5,472 nucleotides of DNA from Bacteroidales bacterium (lineage in GTDB: Bacteria; Bacteroidota; Bacteroidia; Bacteroidales; JAADGE01): contig JALSMF010000481.1 in assembly GCA_026987795.1 (NCBI GenBank), positions 1 through 5,472 of the forward strand. Direction: 5' to 3'. Below are positions 1 to 5,472 of the stretch, piece after piece. Numbering within the stretch: position 1 is the stretch's first letter; each line of letters starts with the position of its first letter. Below the pieces are notes generated by a model. It did not search any database. It worked only from the letters and a program-made list of their open reading frames with translations, and had not been told where the DNA came from. A program made the translations under genes and the position numbers.

Positions 1-726
1 GGATTAAAAACTGCTTTACGAAGAATTTCCCTTAAATTTATTTACCGATATATTGATTTTGCTTTTTATGTCGGGACAAACAACAGAGATTATTTTTTAA
101 AACACGGATTAAAGAAAAATCAATTAATTTTTGCACCTCACGCAATTGACAATGACCGATTTGAAGACAATAACAAAGCTTATCAAAAACAAGCGGACAT
201 ATTACGAAAAAAATTAAAGATAAGCGAAAAAGACATTGTTTTTCTTTTTACAGGAAAGTTTGAACCCAAAAAAAACCCCTTACTGTTGATTGAAGCGGCA
301 AAGTTTTTTCCGCAGTATAAATTTTTATTTATCGGAAACGGTATCTTAGAACAAAAAATGAAACAAAATGCAAGCAAAAACGTTTTATTTTTGCCTTTTC
401 AAAATCAATCTTTAATGCCTGTTATTTATCGACTTGGCGATGTGGTTGTTTTACCTTCTGCTTATAATGAAACATGGGGTTTGGCAGTAAACGAAGCAAT
501 GGCTTGCGGCAAAGCAATCCTTGTTTCAGACAGGGTGGGCTGTGCTGTTGATTTAGTTAAAAATAACGAAAACGGTTTTATTTTTGAATCCAATAATATT
601 AATGATTTGAAAGATAAAATTAAACTTTTTGAAAATAATTATTCTAAATTTGGCAGAAAATCAAAAGAAATAATTGAAAAGTGGAGTTTCTTAGAAATTG
701 CAAAAGCTATTGAAAGTAATTTGTAA
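1..726 (+). CDS. GT4-family glycosyltransferase, C-terminal part (5' end outside window)
   Basis: Frame 1 is open from the first base to the TAA at 724-726, giving 241 residues. An internal ATG at 286 is not the real start, because homologous-looking sequence runs upstream of it. Typical GT4 enzymes are about 350-400 residues, so most of the N-terminal acceptor domain is missing. Visible here are the domain-linking segment APHAIDNDRF (45-54), the phosphate-binding start of the donor domain TGKFEPKKNP (84-93), the strand FLFIGNG (108-114), and the E-x7-E donor-site motif in NETWGLAVNE (E157 and E165), followed by ACGKAILVSD (168-177). These mark a retaining, GT-B fold enzyme that transfers a sugar from a nucleotide-sugar donor, probably on the cytoplasmic membrane face while a polysaccharide repeat unit is built. 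Donor and acceptor cannot be read from the sequence. The last 30 or so codons recur in diverged form at 2060-2161. Confidence 0.9.
   Translation, partial: GLKTALRRISLKFIYRYIDFAFYVGTNNRDYFLKHGLKKNQLIFAPHAIDNDRFEDNNKAYQKQADILRKKLKISEKDIVFLFTGKFEPKKNPLLLIEAAKFFPQYKFLFIGNGILEQKMKQNASKNVLFLPFQNQSLMPVIYRLGDVVVLPSAYNETWGLAVNEAMACGKAILVSDRVGCAVDLVKNNENGFIFESNNINDLKDKIKLFENNYSKFGRKSKEIIEKWSFLEIAKAIESNL
631..710 (+). repeat. Copy 1 of a duplicated glycosyltransferase 3' end (partner 2060-2139)
   Basis: Ungapped alignment of 631-710 with 2060-2139 (constant offset 1429) gives 67 identical bases of 80. The core 661-705 versus 2090-2134 matches at 43 of 45. Similarity fades after about 710, although the encoded residues remain related (IAKAIESNL here, IAKTLEQILNE in the partner). 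This copy is intact and encodes the C-terminus of the upstream glycosyltransferase. The two copies bracket the spacer and the ATPase gene. Confidence 0.85.
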
Positions 727-759
727 TTGTTGCATATATTCCACATCGCAAAGCACAAC

Positions 760-811
760 TATACTCAAAACATTTAACAAAAATCCGGTTTTATTTTATT
801 ATACTCAAAAC
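760..811 (+). repeat. Pair of 12-base direct repeats in the spacer before the ATPase gene
   Basis: TATACTCAAAAC occurs at 760-771 and again at 800-811, exactly 40 bases apart, in the 121-base spacer 727-847. The rest of the spacer is AT-rich and holds no ORF, hairpin with a T-run, or convincing Bacteroidota-type promoter (TTTG / TAnnTTTG) at usable spacing. The pair could be a protein-binding site for control of the ATPase gene, a trace of the event that placed this segment here, or chance in AT-rich sequence. Only the repeat itself is directly seen. Confidence 0.5.
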
Positions 812-847
812 TTTTTGCATTTTGGCTGTTCTTAAAATATGTAGGCT

Positions 848-2056
848 ATGACAAAATATATAAAACGAAAACATTATATTGAAAAAATAAAACCATACTT
901 TAATAAAGATATTATTAAGCTTATTGTAGGGCAACGTCGAGTAGGCAAAAGTTATTTTCTACATCAAATAAAAGATGAATTACAAAGAAATGACAAAAAT
1001 CTCAATATAATTTATATAAACAAAGAACTATATGAATTTAGAAGCATTATAGATTACGTTGATTTAATGGAATATATAAATTCTAAAATTATTCCTGCAA
1101 AAAAAACAGCAATATTTATTGATGAAATACAAGATATAAAATATTTTGAAAAAGCATTACGAAGTCTTCAGGCGGAAGGCAACTATGATATATATTGTTC
1201 AGGAAGTAATGCAAACCTGCTGTCCGGCGAACTTGCAACATTTTTAAGTGGCAGGTATATTGAATTTAAAATTTACCCATTAAGTTACACCGAGTTCTTA
1301 GAATTTCAAAATATAAAAAATAACGATGATAATTTCAATAAATATTTAACATTTGGCGGTTTGCCATACCTTAAAAATTTAGAATTAAAAGAAGAAATTA
1401 CTTTTGATTATTTAAGCAATATATACAAAACAATACTTTTAAAAGACGTAGTAACAAGAAATAAAATAAGAAATGTAGAGTTTTTGCAAAATTTAAGCGA
1501 ATATATTGCCGAAAATACAGGAAATATTATATCAGCAAAAAAAATTAGCGATTTTTTAAAATCACAAAAAATAAATATTTCTAACAATATAGTCTTAAAT
1601 TATTTGAATTTTCTTACAAATGCTTTTTTAATAAACAAAGTAAAACGCTCGGAAGTTGGAGGAAAAAAAATATTTGAAACAGGTGAGAAATTTTATTTTA
1701 CAGATGTAGGTTTAAGAAATTCTATTATAGGTTTTCGCTTGCAAGATATTGCTAAAATTTATGAAAATATTGTTTATAATCAAATATCAAGACTTGGTTA
1801 TAACATTACAATAGGCAAGTTGAAAGACAAAGAAATAGATTTTATTTGTAAAAAAAATAACGAAAAAATATACATTCAAGTAACATATATTCTGTCAGAC
1901 AAAAAAGTAATTGACAGAGAGTTTGGTAATTTGTTGAAAATAAAAGATAATTTTCCGAAAATTGTAATATCATCAGATAAGTTTAAAGTGCAAACTTATG
2001 AAGGAATTAAGCACATAAATATTATAGATTTTTTAATGTCTGAAAAAATAAATTAA
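848..2056 (+). CDS. AAA_14/DUF4143 family ATP-binding protein
   Basis: This complete 402-residue protein has the usual length and layout of the AAA_14 plus DUF4143 family. The N-terminal P-loop domain has Walker A GQRRVGKS (28-35), Walker B AIFIDEIQD (88-96, with D92 and E93), and the family segment CSGSNANLLSGELATFLSGR (117-136), which contains a sensor-like SGSN and a conserved GR. GGLPYL (170-175) follows. A winged-helix-like part lies at about 224-275 (ISAKKISDFLKSQ). The C-terminal domain (about 280-395) resembles a PD-(D/E)xK fold: E306, EID (329-331) and IQVT (343-346). The usual catalytic lysine appears to be T346, so nuclease activity looks unlikely. The cellular role of this family is poorly defined. 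There are no membrane segments or signal peptide, so it should be cytoplasmic. ATG 848 is the first start in frame and gives the normal N-terminus ahead of Walker A. Two tandem TAA stops (2054-2059) end it. Isoleucine codon ATA looks more frequent than in gene 1. It has no evident tie to glycan synthesis and lies between two copies of a glycosyltransferase end. Confidence 0.9.
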   Translation: MTKYIKRKHYIEKIKPYFNKDIIKLIVGQRRVGKSYFLHQIKDELQRNDKNLNIIYINKELYEFRSIIDYVDLMEYINSKIIPAKKTAIFIDEIQDIKYFEKALRSLQAEGNYDIYCSGSNANLLSGELATFLSGRYIEFKIYPLSYTEFLEFQNIKNNDDNFNKYLTFGGLPYLKNLELKEEITFDYLSNIYKTILLKDVVTRNKIRNVEFLQNLSEYIAENTGNIISAKKISDFLKSQKINISNNIVLNYLNFLTNAFLINKVKRSEVGGKKIFETGEKFYFTDVGLRNSIIGFRLQDIAKIYENIVYNQISRLGYNITIGKLKDKEIDFICKKNNEKIYIQVTYILSDKKVIDREFGNLLKIKDNFPKIVISSDKFKVQTYEGIKHINIIDFLMSEKIN

Positions 2057-2059
2057 TAA

Positions 2060-2161
2060 GAAAATAATTATAATAATTTTTGGGAAAACTCAAAAGAAAT
2101 GATTGAAAAGTGGAGTTTCTTATAAATTGCAAAAACATTAGAACAGATACTTAATGAATAA
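2060..2161 (+). pseudogene. Remnant of a GT4 glycosyltransferase C-terminus with in-frame stop
   Basis: The gap between the ATPase and the polymerase is not random. Read in the frame starting at 2060 it gives ENNYNNFWENSKEMIEKW, then SFL, a TAA at 2123-2125, then IAKTLEQILNE and a final TAA at 2159-2161. The upstream glycosyltransferase ends ENNYSKFGRKSKEIIEKW, SFLEIAKAIESNL. The internal stop replaces the GAA codon for E232 (694-696) by one G-to-T difference. The similarity begins 3 bases after the ATPase stop, and no start codon or N-terminal part is present, so this is a dead stub. Its terminal codons overlap the polymerase start (ATGAATAA), as expected if it is the original 3' end of the gene that once directly preceded the polymerase. 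Confidence 0.8.
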
Positions 2162-3494
2162 AAACTTGAAATACATAATCGGAGTAATTTCCTTCTTTAT
2201 TTTATATTTAGTATTATCCATAAATATATATTCTGCTTTTGGTATTAGTTTATTTATATATTCCGGAACAAAATTTTTTATTGATTTAGGTAATAAAATT
2301 GAAATAAAAGATATAATAATTTTATTGGCACTGCTTCAATGGGTTATAGGACCCTTTTTTGCTTATAATTTTTTCTATGACGATGAATTTTATTATATGG
2401 CAGTAGAACAAAATACCTATATGGGGTTTGTTGCACCGGCTTCGCTCGCATTAATATTAGGACTACATTTGCCAATCGGTAAAAAAAACTCAAATGAAAG
2501 AATATATTTACATCAAATTTCAAACTTGTTAAAAAAGCATAAAAACCTTGATATTTTATTTATTGTAACAGGTGTTATTTTAAGTATTGTCAAAGACTCA
2601 TTTCCAATAAGTTTAAGATTTTTTATCTTTTTACTTTCGGGACTTCGTTTTGTGGGCTTATTTTTATTATTAGTAGGCAACCGAAAAAATAAATGGCTGA
2701 TTGTGGGAGGCGTTTTATTTATGCTGTTACTAACTGCACTTAGAGAAGCAATGTTTCACGACCTGCTGTTATGGCTTAGTTTTTTTATGATGATTGCATC
2801 TTTTATCTATAAACCAAGCAATCAAAAAAAGTTAATTTTCCTCGTTGCTTTTTTGTTTTTAATAGTTTCAATACAAACCATAAAACACAGTTTTAGAGAA
2901 GCACTAAGCGAAGGTAAAGGTAAAGGGGTTAGCTTGTTTACTGATTTGGTGCAGGAAAAAGTAATAGAAAGTGATTATGTAACATCCGAAACCAATCTGT
3001 CAGCAATGGTTACGCGTATAAACCAAGGATGGATAATTTCTCGTATAATGTATCATACACCGAGGTATGAACCGTTTGCCGGCGGAGAAACCATAAAAGA
3101 AGCTTTAAAGTCTTCTCTTTTACCCCGTTTTCTGGCTCCGAACAAAGTTAAAGCGGGAGGACGAACTTATTTTACAAGATTTACCGGAAAAAGAATTTCT
3201 GACAATACATCAATGGGGCTGAGCTTACTGGGAGAGGCATATGCAAATTTCGGTATAGGCGGAGGTATTTTTTTTATGTTTATAATAGGACTTTTTTATA
3301 ATTATTTTATATTTTTTATATATAAAATAGCAGTAAAGCATCCGGCAATTATATTTTTTATCCCGTTAATTTTTTTGCAGGTTGTAAAAGCAGAAATAGA
3401 TTTTTCTGTTATACTAAATCACCTTGTAAAAGCTTCAGTAGCTGTTTGGATGATATTTTGGGGAGTTAAAAATGTTTTCGGTGTTAAAATTTAA
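2154..3494 (+). CDS. Wzy-like polysaccharide repeat-unit polymerase (multi-spanning membrane protein)
   Basis: This 446-residue integral membrane protein has about 11-12 likely transmembrane segments: near 7-24, 26-43, 53-73, 88-106, 132-147, 151-174, 180-196, 203-219, 226-241, 366-390, 396-412 and 420-440. A long hydrophilic stretch (about 243-365), probably periplasmic, separates the last three. That stretch carries the recognisable parts: RINQGWIISR (288-297), PFAGGETI (307-314), SLLPRFLAPNK (321-331), and TSMGLSLLGEAYANFG (352-367). An arginine follows a membrane segment at R197 (LREAMFHD). Topology and motifs fit O-antigen/exopolysaccharide polymerases of the Wzy type, which join undecaprenyl-diphosphate-linked repeat units at the periplasmic face. 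Such proteins are very divergent, so the name rests on topology, motif style and the neighbouring glycosyltransferases; a ligase-like or other Bacteroidota-specific membrane protein remains possible. ATG 2154 starts inside the remnant's last codons and has no Shine-Dalgarno. The next gene begins two bases after its stop, so the two are almost certainly co-transcribed. Confidence 0.72.
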   Translation: MNKNLKYIIGVISFFILYLVLSINIYSAFGISLFIYSGTKFFIDLGNKIEIKDIIILLALLQWVIGPFFAYNFFYDDEFYYMAVEQNTYMGFVAPASLALILGLHLPIGKKNSNERIYLHQISNLLKKHKNLDILFIVTGVILSIVKDSFPISLRFFIFLLSGLRFVGLFLLLVGNRKNKWLIVGGVLFMLLLTALREAMFHDLLLWLSFFMMIASFIYKPSNQKKLIFLVAFLFLIVSIQTIKHSFREALSEGKGKGVSLFTDLVQEKVIESDYVTSETNLSAMVTRINQGWIISRIMYHTPRYEPFAGGETIKEALKSSLLPRFLAPNKVKAGGRTYFTRFTGKRISDNTSMGLSLLGEAYANFGIGGGIFFMFIIGLFYNYFIFFIYKIAVKHPAIIFFIPLIFLQVVKAEIDFSVILNHLVKASVAVWMIFWGVKNVFGVKI

Positions 3495-3496
3495 AA

Positions 3497-4486
3497 ATGA
3501 AAATAAATTATTTGTTTCGTCACCCGTCTCCTGTTTTTCACAGCATTGAAGAACAATTCTTTGCAATGCAAAAAGAACTGCCGAAAGGTATCGAATACAA
3601 AAACATTTTTGCAAAAAAACACAGTAAGGGCTTATTTAAACGGCTTTTTATTACTTTTCAGCTCGCTTTTAATCAAGGAGATATAAATCATATTACCGGA
3701 GATATTCATTTTGTTACTTTATTTCTGAAAAAGAAAAAAACAATACTTACAGTTCATGATATTAATTCTGTTTTGAAAGGAAACGGATTAAAATATAAAA
3801 TTTTACGTTTTTTTTGGTTTATAATGCCTTTTGCAAGGGTAAAATATATTACGGTAATTTCAGATTTTACAAAAAAACAAATTCTTGACGAGTTTAAAGT
3901 TAACCCGAAAAAAATTATCGTTATTCCCGATTGTGTTTCGCCGGAAATTAAGTTTTCAGAAAAGAAATTTAATAAAGAAAAGCCTAATATTTTACAAATC
4001 GGAACAAAACCAAATAAAAACTTACCGAATTTAATAACAGCTCTTGAAGATATATCCTGTCAGCTGACAATTATAGGAAAACTGACAAAAGAGCAAATTC
4101 AGCTTCTGCAAAAGTGTAATATTGATTATGAAAATAAATATAATTTAGACTATTCTGAAATTATTGATGCTTATAAAAAAGCAGATATCGTAACTTTTGT
4201 TTCAACTTATGAAGGTTTCGGGGTGCCGATTTTGGAAGCACAAGCAACAGGGCGAGTTGTCATTACAAGCAATTTCTCGCCGATGAAAGATGTTGCCGGA
4301 GCCGGAGCTTTGCTTGTCAACCCTCAGAGTGTTGAAAGTATAAGGAAAGGAATAATGCGAATAATTTCAAATGAGGAACTGCGAAATAAAATAACCGGTG
4401 CGGGACAAAAAAATGTCCGAAAATATTCGGCAAAAAATGTAGCTGTAAAATATGCCGAACTTTACCGGAAAATATTGCCAAAGTAA
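3497..4486 (+). CDS. GT4-family glycosyltransferase
   Basis: This complete 329-residue GT-B enzyme is slightly short for family GT4, mainly because of a compact N-terminal domain. The N-terminal half has NHITGD (64-69), LTVHDIN (84-90), and VISDFTKKQIL (120-130), the segment typical of GT4 enzymes before the linker IPDCVSP (143-149). The donor domain starts at ILQIGTKPNKNLPNLI (165-180), where GT4 enzymes normally have a G-x-(R/K)-K-N loop. The donor-site E-x7-E motif is in YEGFGVPILEA (E239 and E247), followed by ATGRVVITS (250-258) and a C-terminal helix ending at 329. It should be a retaining transferase adding one sugar to the lipid-linked repeat unit in the cytoplasm; the sugar cannot be inferred. 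No signal peptide or clear membrane helix is present, though FFWFIMPF (105-112) could contact the membrane. ATG 3497 lies two bases after the polymerase stop, implying a shared transcript. It ends seven bases before the stop of the convergent TPR gene. Confidence 0.92.
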   Translation: MKINYLFRHPSPVFHSIEEQFFAMQKELPKGIEYKNIFAKKHSKGLFKRLFITFQLAFNQGDINHITGDIHFVTLFLKKKKTILTVHDINSVLKGNGLKYKILRFFWFIMPFARVKYITVISDFTKKQILDEFKVNPKKIIVIPDCVSPEIKFSEKKFNKEKPNILQIGTKPNKNLPNLITALEDISCQLTIIGKLTKEQIQLLQKCNIDYENKYNLDYSEIIDAYKKADIVTFVSTYEGFGVPILEAQATGRVVITSNFSPMKDVAGAGALLVNPQSVESIRKGIMRIISNEELRNKITGAGQKNVRKYSAKNVAVKYAELYRKILPK

Positions 4487-4493
4487 CGGGCGG

Positions 4494-5472
4494 CTATTTA
4501 CAATATTGCCGCAGCAAAATTTCCGCAAAAGCAATCCCGAGTTCAGATGCTTGTTTTAAGTCATCGCAGGCATTTTCTTTTTGTCCGGTATCCAAATACA
4601 AAAGTGCCCTGTTATAATATGCAACCCCTGCTTCGGGATTTATTTTAAGGCACTTATTGAAATCTTCAAAAGCACCTTTCAGGTTTCCCTTTTTTTGTTT
4701 TGCTAAAGCTCTGTTCAGGTAAGCTGTATATTGCCCGGAGTCCAACATTATTGCATAATCATAATCTTTTATTGCTTCATCAACTTTTCCGAGCATCATT
4801 TTTGCCTTGCCTCTGTTTGAATAAATTGCGGGTTCTTCGGGGTTTAATTTTGCGGCTTTGTTAAAATCCTCTATTGCTTCTTGTGCTTTTCCGCTTTTTC
4901 CTTTTGTTACGCCTCTGTTTGTATAATAATTTGCATCACCGGGATTAAAACTTATTGCCAAATCAAAATCTTGCAAAGCGGCTTTCAGGTCTCCGAGTTC
5001 TGCTTTTGCGTTTGCTCTGTTATGGTAGGCATCTGCAAATTGTGCATCTTGCTCCAAAGCTTTGGTAAAATCTTTGACTGATGCCTTTATCAAACTTGTA
5101 TCGTTAATCAGTTTTCCCAGTTCAAATTCTGAAACGCCTCTGTTGTAAAAAGCATTTTTGTAATCAGGTTTTCCGTTAATAGCTTTTGTGAAATACTCTA
5201 TCGCTTCTCTTCTGTATTTTTTTGCCTCCTCAAAACGAAGGTTGTCCATAGCTTTTGCCGCTTGCCTGTCTTTCCAACTTCCGAGGTTGTTTTGTGCCAC
5301 TACAGATGTCGGAGATTTTTTAACCGTGTCCGTCCATAGTGTTTCGCTGTTTTGCCAAATGTCGCACCTCATAAATGTTAATATGCTTAATATCAATATG
5401 TAAACTGCCGCTAAGCTTAGCAATATTTGTTTACTTTTTGGTTTTTTTTCTGTAAACCTGAACAGCAAAAAT
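4494..5472 (-). CDS. TPR protein with membrane anchor, probably C-terminal part of a TMTC-like protein (5' end outside window)
   Basis: The reverse-strand frame ends at TAG (complement of 4494-4496) and stays open to base 5472. The earliest possible start in view is a TTG at 5468-5466, only four bases from the edge, so the gene is most likely truncated. Numbered from that TTG, 324 residues are visible. A basic stretch precedes one hydrophobic helix (about 15-33), then RCDIWQNSETLWTDTVKKSP (34-53) and a tetratricopeptide array. Six clear units begin near 105, 146, 180, 214, 248 and 282 with AFYNRG, AYHNRA, YYTNRG, AIYSNRG, AYLNRA and AYYNRA. A weaker unit lies at 57-99. The W-x5-LW-x6-P segment after a last membrane helix and before TPRs is characteristic of bacterial TMTC/DUF1736-like proteins, which have a multi-spanning GT-C-like N-terminal part. 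The TPRs would face the periplasm. It is convergent with the polysaccharide genes, so it belongs to a different transcript. If a short membrane-anchored TPR protein starts at or just beyond the edge, the glycosyltransferase link falls away. Confidence 0.82.
   Translation of the reverse strand, partial: FLLFRFTEKKPKSKQILLSLAAVYILILSILTFMRCDIWQNSETLWTDTVKKSPTSVVAQNNLGSWKDRQAAKAMDNLRFEEAKKYRREAIEYFTKAINGKPDYKNAFYNRGVSEFELGKLINDTSLIKASVKDFTKALEQDAQFADAYHNRANAKAELGDLKAALQDFDLAISFNPGDANYYTNRGVTKGKSGKAQEAIEDFNKAAKLNPEEPAIYSNRGKAKMMLGKVDEAIKDYDYAIMLDSGQYTAYLNRALAKQKKGNLKGAFEDFNKCLKINPEAGVAYYNRALLYLDTGQKENACDDLKQASELGIAFAEILLRQYCK

Noticed and set aside
183..377. A 64-residue minus-strand ORF
   Set aside because: It lies antisense inside the glycosyltransferase, has a low-complexity F/N/S-rich composition and shows no recognisable motif.
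286..726. A 146-residue ORF starting at ATG 286 as a complete small glycosyltransferase
   Set aside because: The same frame is open back to base 1 and encodes expected GT4 segments (APHAIDNDRF, TGKFEPKKNP) before that ATG, so it is an internal methionine.
727..847. A promoter or rho-independent terminator in the spacer
   Set aside because: No TTTG / TAnnTTTG pair at suitable spacing and no GC-rich hairpin followed by T residues was found; the CCGG at 784-787 is too short to form a stem.
4471..4510. Direct repeat AATATTGCC at 4471-4479 and 4502-4510
   Set aside because: It is only nine bases long, AT-rich, and coding on both sides; chance is the likelier explanation.
4466..4525. Imperfect inverted repeat (4466-4478 with 4514-4525) as a bidirectional terminator between convergent genes
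   Set aside because: The arms have mismatches and a bulge, the loop is about 35 bases, and there is no T-run. It also lies mostly within coding sequence, so it is not supported.
4494..5100. The repeated pattern on the minus strand as a DNA repeat array or CRISPR
   Set aside because: The periodicity of about 102 bases reflects 34-residue TPR units; the DNA units are diverged and there are no unique spacers between identical repeats.
4881..5403. Two short plus-strand ORFs (4881-5081 and 5188-5403)
   Set aside because: Both are antisense to the TPR gene; their cysteine- and phenylalanine-rich sequence mirrors the repeated TPR codons.

Overview
The window is AT-rich and tightly packed. Genes follow one another with gaps of a few bases or small overlaps, and no clear Shine-Dalgarno sequence precedes any start. 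Together with the protein families present (a GT4 glycosyltransferase pair, a Wzy-like polymerase, an AAA_14/DUF4143 ATPase and a TPR membrane protein), this suggests a member of the Bacteroidota. That is inferred from style and families; no marker gene is present.

Layout: (1) 1-726 +, the C-terminal 241 residues of a GT4 glycosyltransferase whose start lies left of the window. (2) 727-847, a 121-base spacer with a 12-base direct repeat. (3) 848-2056 +, a complete AAA_14/DUF4143 ATPase with no obvious role in sugar chemistry. (4) 2060-2161 +, a short remnant of a second GT4 C-terminus. It matches the end of gene 1 at 67 of 80 bases without gaps and carries an in-frame stop. (5) 2154-3494 +, a multi-spanning Wzy-like polysaccharide polymerase that starts inside the remnant's last codons. 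(6) 3497-4486 +, a second, complete GT4 glycosyltransferase. (7) 4494-5472 -, a convergent gene for a membrane-anchored TPR protein. Its frame stays open to the window edge, so it is probably the C-terminal part of a larger TMTC-like protein.

Genes 1, 5 and 6 look like part of a surface polysaccharide locus (O-antigen, capsule or exopolysaccharide). The two glycosyltransferases would build a lipid-linked repeat unit on the cytoplasmic face, and the polymerase would join units at the periplasmic face. No flippase, initiating transferase or chain-length regulator is visible, so the locus must extend to the left.

The most informative signal is the junction around the ATPase gene. It sits between two diverged copies of a glycosyltransferase 3' end, and the second copy still keeps the tight overlap with the polymerase start. 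The simplest reading is an ancestral glycosyltransferase-polymerase-glycosyltransferase operon in which a recombination or insertion event brought in the ATPase and left a C-terminal stub of the old glycosyltransferase. I see no transposase, integrase, CRISPR array, tRNA or rRNA. I found no clearly undescribed system; the ATPase insertion is the best candidate for follow-up.
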